Assembly (NCBI GenBank): GCA_017509605.1
Contig: JAFWPH010000042.1
Span: 1-64,000, forward strand
Length of the DNA stretch: 64,000 bases
Direction of reading: 5' to 3'
Origin: Bacteroidaceae bacterium
Lineage (GTDB): Bacteria > Bacteroidota > Bacteroidia > Bacteroidales > Bacteroidaceae
Shown here: one piece after another, positions 44,372 to 53,910 of the stretch
Position numbering within the stretch: the first letter of the stretch is position 1
Layout: each line of letters begins with the position of its first letter
Notes under the pieces: generated by a model
Told to the model about the DNA's origin: nothing
The model's input: only the letters and a program-made list of their open reading frames with translations
Databases searched by the model: none
Made by a program: the position numbers and the translations under genes

Positions 44372-45238
44372 ATGAGATTAGACGGACGTAGAGAGAGTTC
44401 CAATGTGGACGACCGCCGCCGTGCTGGCGGAATGAAGACCGCCGGTGGCATAGGAATCGGCACAATAGTAATAGCATTACTATTATCATTTTTGTTGAAA
44501 AAGAATCCTCTGGAGTTGATCGGCACCATGGGTGTTGGTGAACAGCCAGGCGTAGAGCAGACCTCCGACCGTGAGTTCACTGCGGAAGAGCAAGCCTTCG
44601 CCACCTTCTCCAAGCAAGTGCTGGCAGGTACAGAGGATGTATGGTCGAAGGTGTTTGAGGCCAACGGCTTGACCTATACCCCTCCAACAATGGTGCTCTT
44701 CACCGGTGGAGTGCAAACAGGCTGTGGTGGCGCCACCTCACAGGTAGGTCCCTTCTACTGTTCAGCCGACCAATGTCTCTACATTGACTTGTCATTCTTC
44801 ACCCAGATGAAGGAAGAGATGGGTGCGGGTGGTGACTTCGCCTACGCTTATGTGATTGCCCATGAGGTGGGACATCATGTGCAGCACCTGCTTGGCACCC
44901 TTGACAAGGCCCACGCACAGATGTCTAAACTGAGCCAGGAAAAAGCCAACAAGATCAGTGTCCGCATCGAGTTGCAGGCCGACTTCTACGCTGGTGTCTG
45001 GGCTTACCACGACAACAAGATGTTCGGTTCGATTGAGGACGGCGACATCGAGGAGGCGCTGAACTGTGCGTCAAAGATCGGCGACGACTATCTTCAGAAG
45101 CAGGCTCGCGGTTACGTGCAACCCGAGAGTTTCACCCATGGCACCGCCAAGCAGCGCGAACGTTGGCTTAAACTGGGTCTGAGCACAGGCGACCTGCGCC
45201 GCGGCGACACCTTCAGCATCCCCGAGAGCCAACTGTAG
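44372..45238 (+). CDS. YpfJ-type neutral zinc metallopeptidase
   Basis: 288 aa. An N-terminal segment MRLDGRRESSNVDDRR is followed by one transmembrane helix (about 25-42), as in YpfJ (PF04228). The zinc motif HEVGHHVQ (His164, Glu165, His168) is intact. Later family blocks are ELQADFYAGVWAYHD, with a probable third ligand, and FTHGTAKQRERWLKLGL. It is probably an envelope-anchored metallopeptidase of unknown substrate. It is a single gene closed by a strong terminator. Confidence 0.93.
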   Translation: MRLDGRRESSNVDDRRRAGGMKTAGGIGIGTIVIALLLSFLLKKNPLELIGTMGVGEQPGVEQTSDREFTAEEQAFATFSKQVLAGTEDVWSKVFEANGLTYTPPTMVLFTGGVQTGCGGATSQVGPFYCSADQCLYIDLSFFTQMKEEMGAGGDFAYAYVIAHEVGHHVQHLLGTLDKAHAQMSKLSQEKANKISVRIELQADFYAGVWAYHDNKMFGSIEDGDIEEALNCASKIGDDYLQKQARGYVQPESFTHGTAKQRERWLKLGLSTGDLRRGDTFSIPESQL

Positions 45239-45254
45239 GATGCAACCCCATGAT

Positions 45255-45287
45255 AAAAAAAGCGCTGGAATTTCCAGCGCTTTTTTT
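45255..45287. terminator. bidirectional rho-independent terminator
   Basis: AGCGCTGGA/TCCAGCGCT forms a perfect stem with a 3-nt loop, preceded by A6 and followed by T7. It separates the peptidase gene from the convergent cdsA operon end at 45347. Confidence 0.9.
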
Positions 45288-45346
45288 ATTGTTCTATGAA
45301 TGCAGAAAGTCAGGTCTTTCTGGAAAATCAGAATATCCAGAAAAAA

Positions 45347-46219
45347 CTACCCTACAAAGCAGTTGACAGTATATATATACACCATGGCAGCAGGGAAAGC
45401 CATCAGCGAACTGTCGAAGCGGTCGAGCATCCCGCCGTGACCAGGCAGGATATTTCCCGAGTCCTTGATGCCGAGACGACGTTTGAGCATCGACTCCACC
45501 AAGTCGCCCCAGGTGCCGAATGCCACAACAACCAGCGCCAGCCCAGCCCAGCCCAAATGATTGAGCAAAGGACTCGTCTCGCTGAAATTGCTGGCATTGA
45601 GCGCAATAAGTTGCGAGGCGATGATAGATACTACAGCGCCGCCTATTGTTCCCTCCCAACTCTTTTTGGGCGAGATGCTGGGGAACAGTCGGTGCCTGCC
45701 TATCTTCGAACCCACGATATAAGCACCTGAGTCGCTGAGCCAAATAAAGATGAAGACAGAGAGCGTGAAGATGGGTGTGTAGTAAATCATGTATGTGTGA
45801 TCCTCATAGGTCTTGAAGAAAGAGAGGATGCAGATAGTAGAGAACGGCAATGCGATATAGAGCTGTGCCATGTAGGCAAAGGCCCAGTTGAGCAGCGACT
45901 TCTCATTCTTCAGGTACAACTCACTGATAGGAAGGTAGATGATAGATAAGACGTAAGGTATGAAGACCTCAGCACCTGCAATCTCGCGATTGAAGGCGAA
46001 AACAGCGGCAAAGAGATATACACCCGCCACTGTGGTGATGAGGCGGTTGACCTGGAGACTGAGGTTCTGGTTGATGATGGTGGTGAATTCCCAGATGGTC
46101 ATCCCCGTGATTACGGCGAAGAGGATGGCGAAAGTCATCCAGTTCCAGAGGATACCACCAATAAGCACCAACACAAAAACCAATCCTGTGAGTGTTCTGA
46201 CAACAAAATTGCTATTCAT
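45347..46219 (-). CDS. cdsA: phosphatidate cytidylyltransferase
   Basis: 290 aa with about eight transmembrane segments. The CdsA signature is at the C-terminal third: SDSGAYIVGSKIGRHRLFPSISPKKSWEG and VVVAFGTWGDLVESMLKRR, followed by KDSGNILPGHGGMLDRFDS. The reaction is CTP + phosphatidate to CDP-diacylglycerol + PPi, at the inner membrane. It lies 65 nt after ftsH and ends the rsfS-ftsH-cdsA operon. Confidence 0.97.
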   Translation of the reverse strand: MNSNFVVRTLTGLVFVLVLIGGILWNWMTFAILFAVITGMTIWEFTTIINQNLSLQVNRLITTVAGVYLFAAVFAFNREIAGAEVFIPYVLSIIYLPISELYLKNEKSLLNWAFAYMAQLYIALPFSTICILSFFKTYEDHTYMIYYTPIFTLSVFIFIWLSDSGAYIVGSKIGRHRLFPSISPKKSWEGTIGGAVVSIIASQLIALNASNFSETSPLLNHLGWAGLALVVVAFGTWGDLVESMLKRRLGIKDSGNILPGHGGMLDRFDSSLMAFPAAMVYIYTVNCFVG

Positions 46220-46284
46220 TTCTCTTGTTTTTTCAGAATGATTATTTAGATGCTATAGATACCTGAAGTTATAGTAACTATGGG

Positions 46285-48408
46285 CTATTTCTCTTCGTCG
46301 GTCGATTCAGCGGCCTGTTGCTCGGCTTGGCGGGCTTTCTCAACCACAGCGTCGATGGCCTTCTGGCGGATGATATCGGCATTGGTGTCGCTGGAAGAGG
46401 GCGCGTTCTCTGTGTTCTCGACGTCAGTGTTTTCATGCTGTTCGTCCTTCTTGGCAGCAGCGTTGGCCGCGAGAAGTTCATCGGTCCGTGAAGTCCAGGG
46501 CCGCTTGCCGAAGATGTTCTCCACATCCTCCGCGAAGATCACCTCTCGGTCCATCAGGATCTGTGCAAGTTGGCGGTGGCCTTCCTTGTGCTCACCGATG
46601 ACCTTCTTGGCCCTCTCATACTCGATGGCGATGAGTTTCTTCACCTCCTCGTCGATGACTTCGGCAGTATGCTCGCTATAGGGCTTCTGGAACTGGTACT
46701 CCTGGTTGTTGTAGTAGCAGAGGTTGGGCAACTTCTCTCCCATACCCGCATAGGCAATCATGCCGTAGGCGCGTTTGGTGACTGTCTCGAGGTCGTTCAT
46801 GGCACCTGTGGAGATATGTCCTGTGCAGAGTTCCTCTGCCGCCCTTCCGCCGAGTGTGGCGCAGATCTCGTCGAGCATCTGCTCCTTGGTGGTGATCTGT
46901 CTTTCCTCAGGCATGTACCATGCAGCTCCGAGGGCTTGGCCACGTGGCACGATAGTGACCTTCACCAAAGGGTTGGCATATTGCAGGAACCATGACACGG
47001 TGGCGTGTCCGGCCTCATGGAGGGCTATGGTGCGTTTCTCGTCGTCAGTCATCACCTTGTTCTTCTTCTCAAGTCCTCCGATGATGCGGTCCACAGCGTC
47101 GAGGAAGTCCTGTTTGCACACCCACTCGTTGCCATGACGGGCCGCGATAAGAGCTGCTTCATTGCAGACATTGGCGATGTCGGCACCCGAAAAACCTGGC
47201 GTCTGACGCGCCAGCATGTCCACATCTACGCTTTCGTCAATCTTCACGGGTTGAAGATGGACGTGGAAGATTTCCTTACGCTCGTTCACGTCGGGAAGAT
47301 CGACATGTATCTGTCGGTCGAAGCGTCCAGCGCGCAACAGGGCCTTGTCGAGAATGTCGGCACGGTTGGTGGCGGCCATGATGATGACACCACTGTTGGT
47401 GCCGAAGCCGTCCATCTCAGTGAGCAACTGGTTGAGGGTGTTCTCACGCTCATCGTTGCCGCCCATGCTCAACGACTTGCTGCGAGCCCGTCCTATGGCA
47501 TCAATCTCGTCGATGAAGATAATGCAGGGCGCTTTGTCCTTGGCCTGCTGGAAGAGGTCTCGAACGCGTGAGGCGCCCACTCCCACGAACATCTCGACGA
47601 AGTCGGAACCCGACATGCTGAAAAAAGGCACATTGGCCTCACCAGCCACGGCCTTAGCCAGCAGTGTCTTACCTGTTCCCGGAGGACCTACAAGCAAGGC
47701 TCCCTTGGGAATCTTACCACCCAGTTTAGTGTATTTTTCGGGGTTCATGAGGAAATCGACAATCTCACGGACCTCCTGCTTGGCCTCCTCCTGTCCAGCC
47801 ACATCCTTGAAGGTCACCTTCATGGCGTTCTTGCCGTCCTTCTCGAAGAGCTTGGCCTTGGACTTGCCCACACTGAAGATGCCGCCTCCCATGCCGCCTC
47901 CAGCCCTGCGCATGATAAGGATCCAGAAGACGATGATGAGCACCAACGGACCAAGTTGCCACAGAAGGGTGACAAACCAGTCGTCGTCGTGGTCATAGAC
48001 CACCTCTCCGTCGAATTTGCCCTCTTCGGTCTTCTTGTCAAGGAAAGCTTCGAGATTCTCCATTGAACCGAACTCCACCTTCACTGAAGGGTTCTTGCCT
48101 ACACGGTCCTTGCCCTTGCCAAAGACGTCCCTGACGTTCTGTTCTTTGACCTGCATCTGCAATGTGAGGTTCTTCTTGTCGATGACGACCTTGCTGGCAT
48201 ATCCCTTGTCGATATAACTCTTGAACTTGGTGTAGTCTGTCTCTCCCAGATTGTTGTCCGTTATGGCGTTCTGAGAGAAGATGAAGTACAGCAATCCAAT
48301 GCCTATTACAATGTATAGCCACGTGAAATTGAACCTTGGCGTCGGATTGTTGTGGTTGCCACGTCCATTGTCAAGGGGTTGCTGGTTATTTTTGTTCTGA
48401 TTATCCAT
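46285..48408 (-). CDS. ftsH: ATP-dependent zinc metalloprotease FtsH
   Basis: 707 aa. Two transmembrane helices flank a periplasmic domain (about 28-45 and 152-170). The AAA+ module has [18 protein letters not shown] (Walker A), [12 protein letters not shown] (Walker B) and the [25 protein letters not shown]. The protease motif HEAGH is present ([14 protein letters not shown]), and the third zinc ligand segment is in the later helical domain. A C-terminal acidic/glutamine-rich tail follows residue 630. It degrades membrane and regulatory proteins. It sits between rsfS and cdsA; I recall this order from Bacteroidetes. Confidence 0.98.
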   Translation of the reverse strand: MDNQNKNNQQPLDNGRGNHNNPTPRFNFTWLYIVIGIGLLYFIFSQNAITDNNLGETDYTKFKSYIDKGYASKVVIDKKNLTLQMQVKEQNVRDVFGKGKDRVGKNPSVKVEFGSMENLEAFLDKKTEEGKFDGEVVYDHDDDWFVTLLWQLGPLVLIIVFWILIMRRAGGGMGGGIFSVGKSKAKLFEKDGKNAMKVTFKDVAGQEEAKQEVREIVDFLMNPEKYTKLGGKIPKGALLVGPPGTGKTLLAKAVAGEANVPFFSMSGSDFVEMFVGVGASRVRDLFQQAKDKAPCIIFIDEIDAIGRARSKSLSMGGNDERENTLNQLLTEMDGFGTNSGVIIMAATNRADILDKALLRAGRFDRQIHVDLPDVNERKEIFHVHLQPVKIDESVDVDMLARQTPGFSGADIANVCNEAALIAARHGNEWVCKQDFLDAVDRIIGGLEKKNKVMTDDEKRTIALHEAGHATVSWFLQYANPLVKVTIVPRGQALGAAWYMPEERQITTKEQMLDEICATLGGRAAEELCTGHISTGAMNDLETVTKRAYGMIAYAGMGEKLPNLCYYNNQEYQFQKPYSEHTAEVIDEEVKKLIAIEYERAKKVIGEHKEGHRQLAQILMDREVIFAEDVENIFGKRPWTSRTDELLAANAAAKKDEQHENTDVENTENAPSSSDTNADIIRQKAIDAVVEKARQAEQQAAESTDEEK

Positions 48409-48470
48409 ATATCGTTATGATTGTCAATGTGTAATGATTGATTTGGTAAATGGTGGGATGATGGTCATAT

Positions 48471-48830
48471 TCACCATTCATCGGGGATTTCGGTCCGTCG
48501 GGCATCCTCCCAGAAGTTGTCGAGGTCGTAGAATTCGCGAGCATCCGGCACGAAGACATGGGCCATGACATCACCGTAATCGATGACAACCCAGAGGCTG
48601 TTGTTCACACCCTCCTTCCCGATAGGCTTGATAGACCATTGTTGATTGACCTTTTCTTCGATGGCATCAGCGATAGCGGAGACTTGTGTTGGTGTATTGC
48701 CTTCGCAAACAACAAGATAACTACAGATAGTATCGCCGATGAATGTGAGGTCGGACTTGACGATTCGCTTGCCCTTCTTGTCCTGTACTGCGCTGATAAT
48801 TGTATTGACCAGTATTTCTGATTCGTTCAT
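48471..48830 (-). CDS. rsfS: ribosome silencing factor RsfS
   Basis: 119 aa. The family block is visible: DKKGKRIVKSDLTFIGDTICSYLVVCEGNTPTQVSAIAD, then WVVIDYGDVMAHVFVPDAREFYDLDNFW with the conserved DYGD. RsfS binds uL14 and blocks subunit joining when nutrients fall. It is first in the operon with ftsH and cdsA, with 62 nt before ftsH. Confidence 0.97.
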   Translation of the reverse strand: MNESEILVNTIISAVQDKKGKRIVKSDLTFIGDTICSYLVVCEGNTPTQVSAIADAIEEKVNQQWSIKPIGKEGVNNSLWVVIDYGDVMAHVFVPDAREFYDLDNFWEDARRTEIPDEW

Positions 48831-48868
48831 AAAAAAGTTTTAGTTCGCGTTCATTTGATTACAACTTA

Positions 48869-48876
48869 CAAAATTA
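48869..48876 (-). promoter_or_regulatory. putative -7 box of the rsfS-ftsH-cdsA operon
   Basis: TAATTTTG on the minus strand matches TAnnTTTG, about 39 nt before the rsfS start. Confidence 0.55.
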
Positions 48877-49130
48877 TATAAAAACGCGTATATATAGGAA
48901 ATAATAGTAATAGATTTAGGTTTTTTTTTGAAATAACAGAAAAATAGTGACTATTCTATTCCGTCATGATTAAAATAGTCATCTGCAAATAACTCTGCCT
49001 GTACAGGTTCATAGCATGGAATAACAACTAATTACTACGAAATGAACTAACTGTATGTGTCTGTCATTATCATGACAAACATATTTTCGTTCAAAAAGTT
49101 CAAATTATTTCGATATTTATGAAAAAAAAA

Positions 49131-49170
49131 AGAAAAAGAAGACATGTTTTTTTTTTTTTGATTAACTTTG
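49131..49170 (+). promoter_or_regulatory. GT2 promoter region with A and T homopolymers
   Basis: A10 (about 49132-49141 region) and T13 (49147-49159) precede TAACTTTG (49163-49170), a -7 box for the GT2 gene at 49276. The T13 run fills the space where the -33/-7 spacer would lie, so slippage would change spacer length. The 445-nt gap 48831-49275 is AT-rich; apart from this and the rsfS box I see no gene. Confidence 0.6.
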
Positions 49171-49275
49171 TAATTCTCAAATAACAGTTAAAGGGTACAA
49201 TTAAATGTTTCAGATTCCACATGTACGGATAATGAACAAACTTAATTCTTTTATTTATTGTATTTTAATGTACGT

Positions 49276-50220
49276 ATGAAGTTTTCAATATTAATTCCTG
49301 CATATAAAGAAAAATATTTTAACGATTGTCTTGAAAGTGTATTCGCCTTAGATTATGAGGATTATGAGGTAATCGTTTTGAACGACGCTTCACCCGAAGA
49401 TCTTGATAGCATAGTTGAATCTTATTCTGACAATCCCAGGTTGAGATATTTTAAAAACAATAATAATATCGGAATACTTAACCTTGTGGATAATTGGAAC
49501 AAGTGTCTTAGTCTCGCCAAAGGCGACTATGTCATTTGTATAGGTGATGATGATAGATTGTTGCCCTGTTGTTTGAGTGAATATGACAAACTTATTCATC
49601 TGTTTCCTCAATTAGCTGTTTATCATGGATGGTCAGAAATCATAGACGAGAAAGGGCAGTTTTACGATTATCAAATGCCACGTCCTCTTATCGTATCAGC
49701 CTATACTATGATGATGCAGGTTTGGAGGGAAGGTGGTGGTAGGCAATGGATAGGTGATTTTTGTTTCAAGACACAAGAATTGCGTGAACAAGGTGGTTTC
49801 TATAAACTTCCCATGGCCTGGGGGAGTGACCGTATTTCAGCAGTAAGGGCAGCCGCAAAAGGTGGTGTAGCCAACACACAAGTACCCGTCTTCCAATACA
49901 GAATTACTAAAAGCAGATTATCATCATCCAATAATGCCAAGATAAAGATTGAAGCCCGTTATCTGTCAATTAAGTGGTATGAAGAGTTCCTTTCCCATCC
50001 TGTAGACAATGCAATCGATGAGAAGATGCGAAAACTGGCAAAATGGACCATGCATTCTGCTATGAAATCAGCCTCTCTTGATAACATTGTTGAAGATATG
50101 CTTGCCAACGGCTGCTTTAGAAGTTATTATTATTGGTGGAGCAAACGAACAAAATACGACCTGAAAAGAAGAGACTTTATAAAGGTATTTGTTCTATACT
50201 TAAAATCCAAGTTATTTTAG
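49276..50220 (+). CDS. GT2 family glycosyltransferase
   Basis: 314 aa from ATG (MKFSILIPAYKEKYFND); a TTG at 49258 is an alternative. The GT-A fold shows ILIPAYKE, VIVLNDASPEDL (the DD/ND motif at about 36-40) and the DxD-type segment YVICIGDDDRLLPC. No transmembrane helices. Composition is AT-rich compared with neighbours, which suggests transfer or relaxed selection. Sugar donor and acceptor are not predictable. It is not next to other glycan genes, unlike a normal capsule locus. Confidence 0.88.
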   Translation: MKFSILIPAYKEKYFNDCLESVFALDYEDYEVIVLNDASPEDLDSIVESYSDNPRLRYFKNNNNIGILNLVDNWNKCLSLAKGDYVICIGDDDRLLPCCLSEYDKLIHLFPQLAVYHGWSEIIDEKGQFYDYQMPRPLIVSAYTMMMQVWREGGGRQWIGDFCFKTQELREQGGFYKLPMAWGSDRISAVRAAAKGGVANTQVPVFQYRITKSRLSSSNNAKIKIEARYLSIKWYEEFLSHPVDNAIDEKMRKLAKWTMHSAMKSASLDNIVEDMLANGCFRSYYYWWSKRTKYDLKRRDFIKVFVLYLKSKLF

Positions 50221-50302
50221 TTTATTTCTTATAGTTTAGGCTATTAAATAATATTTAACAGAAAAATAACTTAAAATATTTCTTTTATGTTATAGAAAGG
50301 TA

Positions 50303-50310
50303 TAATTTTG
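50303..50310 (+). promoter_or_regulatory. putative -7 box of the Ala-rich lipoprotein gene
   Basis: TAATTTTG matches TAnnTTTG, 46 nt before the ATG at 50357. Confidence 0.55.
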
Positions 50311-50356
50311 GCGCGAATTTCAAACAAAGATGTTCAACCTTTTAAAGTTTCAAAGT

Positions 50357-50920
50357 ATGAAGAAAATTTTGGTATGTGCATTGGCAGCTGTTGCACTGAC
50401 ATTCACAAGCTGTGACCAAACGAAGAAAGCACCCGCTCCTACAGAGGGAACAGAGGTAGTTGAGGCCCCTGACTTCACCAGCGCGCTGAAGGACGCTCTT
50501 GACAAGAAGGACGCCGCCAGCATCCAGACCGCTATCGAAGCCGCTCAGGCAGAAATCGACAAACTTCAGGCCAGTGGCAAGCTCGACCAGGCCAAGGAAG
50601 CCCTCAAGAGCCTCCAGGCATGGCTGACAGAGAACGCTGAGACCGTGAAGAGTGTGGTTGGCGACAACGCCGTTGTAGCTGGACTGCTCGACAAGGTAAG
50701 CGCCATTAATGTTGACTCCATCGCCGTTCCCGCAGCTGTGGCTGACGCCGCCGAGACAGTAGAAGATGTCAAGGCTAAGGCTGCAGAGGTTCAGGAAGCC
50801 GTTGAGGATGTAAAGGCCGCCGCTGAAGACGTGAAAGCCGCCGCTGAGGACGTGAAAGAGGCAGCAAAGGACGCCAAAGACAAAGTTGACGCCGCAAAAG
50901 ACCTGCTCAAGAAGAATTAA
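50357..50920 (+). CDS. Ala-rich lipoprotein with coiled-coil tail
   Basis: 187 aa from MKKILVCALAAVALTFTSC, with lipobox TFTSC. The mature part is Ala/Lys/Asp/Glu rich and helical. From about residue 130 to the end, VKAAAEDVKAAAEDVKEAAKDAKD repeats with 7-residue spacing, a coiled-coil type. It resembles histone-H1-like or apolipoprotein-like helical repeats. Likely an envelope lipoprotein that oligomerises; no catalytic motif. Own promoter and a strong terminator make it a single-gene unit. Confidence 0.8.
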   Translation: MKKILVCALAAVALTFTSCDQTKKAPAPTEGTEVVEAPDFTSALKDALDKKDAASIQTAIEAAQAEIDKLQASGKLDQAKEALKSLQAWLTENAETVKSVVGDNAVVAGLLDKVSAINVDSIAVPAAVADAAETVEDVKAKAAEVQEAVEDVKAAAEDVKAAAEDVKEAAKDAKDKVDAAKDLLKKN

Positions 50921-50940
50921 AATCGTCACACTTATAAAAA

Positions 50941-50976
50941 AATGGGGCATTCCTGCGAGAATGCCCCATTTTTTTT
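50941..50976 (+). terminator. rho-independent terminator
   Basis: Perfect 12-bp stem AATGGGGCATTC/GAATGCCCCATT with a 6-nt loop, then a T-run to 50976. It closes the Ala-rich lipoprotein gene. Confidence 0.92.
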
Positions 50977-50977
50977 G

Positions 50978-50985
50978 TAATTTTG
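50978..50985 (+). promoter_or_regulatory. putative -7 box of the PurF-like gene
   Basis: TAATTTTG matches TAnnTTTG directly after the terminator T-run. The leader to the ATG at 51099 would be about 107 nt. Confidence 0.55.
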
Positions 50986-51098
50986 CAGCGGATTTCGGAG
51001 ACTTCATCCCATCTGAATACTGGGAGCCCTCAGAAACCGCCGCAATCCCAGACATAGTGCAAGCAATGTAATTATCGCATAATACAGACATCTTTCCC

Positions 51099-52508
51099 AT
51101 GGGAGGTTTTTTTGGTACAGTTTCTAAAAAAGGGTGTGTGACCGACCTTTTCTACGGCACGGACTATCACTCTCATCTTGGCACGCGCCGTTGCGGTCTT
51201 GCCACTTTCGACAAACAACAAGACAAGTTCTTCCGTTCGATCCACAACTTAGAGAACGCTTATTTCAGGTCGATATTTGAGTCCGACCTCGACAAGTTCA
51301 CGGGCAACTCCGGCATAGGAATCATCAGCGACACCGACCCTCAACCCATCATCTTCAACAGTCACTTAGGTCGCTTCGCCATCGTTACCGTTGCACATAT
51401 CTGCAACCTACAAGCCATCGCCAACCGCTTGTTAGCAGACAACCACCACTTCGCCGAGCTGAGCAGCGGCAATATCAACCAAACAGAACTCATCGCCCTC
51501 CTGATCACTGAAGGAAAGGATTTCGTGGAAGGCATCACTAATGTGTTCAAACAGATAGAAGGGTCCTGCTCGATGCTCATCCTCACCGAGGAAGGCATCA
51601 TCGCTGCACGCGACAAATTGGGACGCACGCCCATCATCATCGGCAAGAAGGAGGACTGCTTCGCTGTCTGCAGTGAGTCAACCTGTTTGCCCAACCTCGA
51701 CTACGAGGTGGATCACTACGTTGGACCGGGTGAGATTGTCAAGATTACAGATAAGGGTGTCCTCCAGATGAAGGCTCCTGAGTCTGAGATGCAGATCTGT
51801 TCCTTCCTGTGGGTTTATTATGGCTTCCCCACCTCATCCTACGAAGGTATCAATGTAGAGGAGGTACGTTTCAAGATCGGCATGAAGATGGGCATGCAGG
51901 ACGACAGCGAGGTGGACTGCGCGTGCGGCATCCCTGACAGCGGCACGGGCATGGCCTTGGGCTACGCTGAAGGCAAAGGGGTGCCTTACCACCGCGCCAT
52001 CGCCAAATACACACCGACATGGCCACGCAGTTTCACACCGAGCAGGCAAGAACTTCGTAACCTGGTGGCTAAGATGAAACTCATTCCCAACCGTTCGATG
52101 CTCAACGACAAACGCATGCTCTTCTGCGACGACTCTATCGTACGTGGCACACAGCTACGCGACAACGTCAGCGAGTTCTTCGCCTACGGTGCCAGAGAGG
52201 TTCATGTGCGCATCGCCTGCCCTCCGCTCATCTACGGATGCAAATACATCGGATTCACCAACTCCAAGAGCGACATGGAACTCATCACACGCCGCATCAT
52301 CCAAGACTTGGAAGGCAGCCCCGACAGCAACCTCGACAAGTACGCCACAACAGACACACCCGAATATGAGCGTCTGGTGGAGGAGATTCGACGTCGCTTC
52401 GGACTCACATCCTTGAAGTTCACGAAGATAGAAGATTTGATTGATGCCATAGGACTGCCTAAGTGCAAGGTCTGCACACATTGCTTTGACGGCAGCAGCA
52501 GGTTTTAG
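51099..52508 (+). CDS. PurF-like amidophosphoribosyltransferase paralogue lacking the catalytic Cys
   Basis: 469 aa. The phosphoribosyltransferase half is clear: KRMLFCDDSIVRGTQLRDNV with the PRPP motif, GARVHVRIACPP-like GAREVHVRIACPP and GIPDSGTGMALGYAEG. The N-terminal half is Ntn glutamine-amidotransferase-like (HLGTRRCGLATFD, NGEGIIS-like NSGIGIISD, RDKLGRTPIIIGKK), but the chain starts MGGFFG where PurF has Met-Cys-Gly; no Cys follows Met, so the glutaminase nucleophile is missing. A Cys-rich tail (CKVCTHCFDGSSRF) follows. It may use ammonia or have another role; real PurF may be elsewhere. I recall MGGFFG-start homologues in Bacteroidetes. Confidence 0.8.
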   Translation: MGGFFGTVSKKGCVTDLFYGTDYHSHLGTRRCGLATFDKQQDKFFRSIHNLENAYFRSIFESDLDKFTGNSGIGIISDTDPQPIIFNSHLGRFAIVTVAHICNLQAIANRLLADNHHFAELSSGNINQTELIALLITEGKDFVEGITNVFKQIEGSCSMLILTEEGIIAARDKLGRTPIIIGKKEDCFAVCSESTCLPNLDYEVDHYVGPGEIVKITDKGVLQMKAPESEMQICSFLWVYYGFPTSSYEGINVEEVRFKIGMKMGMQDDSEVDCACGIPDSGTGMALGYAEGKGVPYHRAIAKYTPTWPRSFTPSRQELRNLVAKMKLIPNRSMLNDKRMLFCDDSIVRGTQLRDNVSEFFAYGAREVHVRIACPPLIYGCKYIGFTNSKSDMELITRRIIQDLEGSPDSNLDKYATTDTPEYERLVEEIRRRFGLTSLKFTKIEDLIDAIGLPKCKVCTHCFDGSSRF

Positions 52509-52553
52509 GACTTATATTTTATCGCGGGCTGGTAGCCTTTATACACTATGGGG

Positions 52554-52582
52554 AGTCGGTGCTTGCACCGACTTTTCTTTTT
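52554..52582 (+). terminator. rho-independent terminator
   Basis: Perfect 9-bp stem AGTCGGTGC/GCACCGACT with a TT loop, followed by a T-rich stretch. It lies about 45 nt after the PurF-like stop. Confidence 0.85.
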
Positions 52583-52673
52583 GTTCCAAATATGAGAACA
52601 AACCATAAAGTGATGTTTTTAACTAAACAAAGATTTCAGGATTAAAAGGATTATTCGTAGCCAACGAGGTTTG

Positions 52674-53693
52674 TTAAGACCACTTATGGAATAGATAATA
52701 GTCAATAAAGAGTTTAAGTGAATATAACTTGGGAAAAGTCTCGTAGAGAGGATATGTTATTTTTTTGCCGAGAGGAACGTACTTGTTAGCAAGAAACTCC
52801 TTAAGAGTTTTCTTTCTCAAGTCTTTCACTACTTGCTGTGCGTAGCGGTACTCCTCACAGTTCTCAGTACAATGTTGCTTGACGATATATCTGGAATGAA
52901 GCAGTCTGTAATGCAGGTACCACAAGTTCAAGCCACGCGCGTATGAGTTGTCTTTAGGCAGTATGTGCTCGTTGATATAATAAAGCGTATAACACCTATC
53001 CACATATTTCTTACCGATCTTATCCAATTGAGCCATCATTGATTGTTGATGGCGTCTATACCCATATAACTGGGCATCAGTGTATTGGATGGCACGGCAA
53101 CGATTGATGATGACCTCTGTGTTGAACACATTATCCTCACTGATGATATTCCTGAACCTGATGTCACCAACCAATTCTCTGGGATACAACTTTCCCCAGA
53201 CTGTGGAAGGATAGGCAATCTCACGTGGAAGAATGTACATGCTTCGGACGAAAGTGGCATTTTCGAAATTGTGCACATTTAATACATCTGTATCACTGTA
53301 GGCAAACTCTTGGCCATCATGGAACTCAAACGCATCGCAACAGGCAATAGTGTCCTCTTCACCTGAATGTATGACTACCAGTGTCTCTACCAAACGAGGA
53401 GAGATCAAATCATCACCATCCAAAAACATCAGATAGTCTCCATGGCTTGCATCGATTCCCTGATTCCTGGCATTCGACACACCTGAGTTATTCAAGTGTA
53501 TGACAGTCACGCGGGAGTCCCTTTTCGCATATTCATCACAGATCAACTCACTATCATCAGTCGAACCATCATCCACCAGAATGACCTCAAGATTACAGTA
53601 TGTTTGACGGATAACAGAATCCAAACATTCCCGAAGATAGTGCTCCTGATTATAGGCGGTTACAATTAAACTGACCAAAGCTTCTTTCTCCAT
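52674..53693 (-). CDS. GT2 family glycosyltransferase
   Basis: 339 aa from MEKEALVSLIVTAYNQEHY. A frame from 53744 is rejected because it starts within the putative promoter. GT-A motifs: SLIVTAYNQE, VILVDDGSTDDS (about 36-47) and the DxD region YLMFLDGDDLISPRLV. The acceptor-side region includes FRNIISEDNVFN, common to the WaaB/EpsJ-like group. It is divergent from the GT2 at 53911. No membrane anchor apparent. Probably adds sugars to a surface polysaccharide; specificity unknown. Confidence 0.92.
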   Translation of the reverse strand: MEKEALVSLIVTAYNQEHYLRECLDSVIRQTYCNLEVILVDDGSTDDSELICDEYAKRDSRVTVIHLNNSGVSNARNQGIDASHGDYLMFLDGDDLISPRLVETLVVIHSGEEDTIACCDAFEFHDGQEFAYSDTDVLNVHNFENATFVRSMYILPREIAYPSTVWGKLYPRELVGDIRFRNIISEDNVFNTEVIINRCRAIQYTDAQLYGYRRHQQSMMAQLDKIGKKYVDRCYTLYYINEHILPKDNSYARGLNLWYLHYRLLHSRYIVKQHCTENCEEYRYAQQVVKDLRKKTLKEFLANKYVPLGKKITYPLYETFPKLYSLKLFIDYYLFHKWS

Positions 53694-53745
53694 TATTCGA
53701 CTTGCTATAGATATCAATTTATCACGAAAAGATGTACATATCAAG

Positions 53746-53753
53746 CAAAAGTA
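53746..53753 (-). promoter_or_regulatory. putative -7 box of the minus-strand GT2
   Basis: TACTTTTG on the minus strand matches TAnnTTTG, 53 nt before the ATG at 53693. Confidence 0.5.
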
Positions 53754-53828
53754 CTCTTTTTTTCTAATATATACTACATAATATTCATATAAAAAGGCTA
53801 AAGGGAAACAAATCCAAAATTAAAATAC

Positions 53829-53836
53829 TAAATTTG
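53829..53836 (+). promoter_or_regulatory. putative -7 box of the plus-strand GT2
   Basis: TAAATTTG matches TAnnTTTG. It lies 24 nt before the TTG at 53860 and 75 nt before the ATG at 53911. Confidence 0.55.
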
Positions 53837-53910
53837 CATTGTATTTGTAGAGAAACGAATTGGCATTACACGACTCGATTATTCAGTTAGTGGAACAGCA
53901 AATACTTCAA

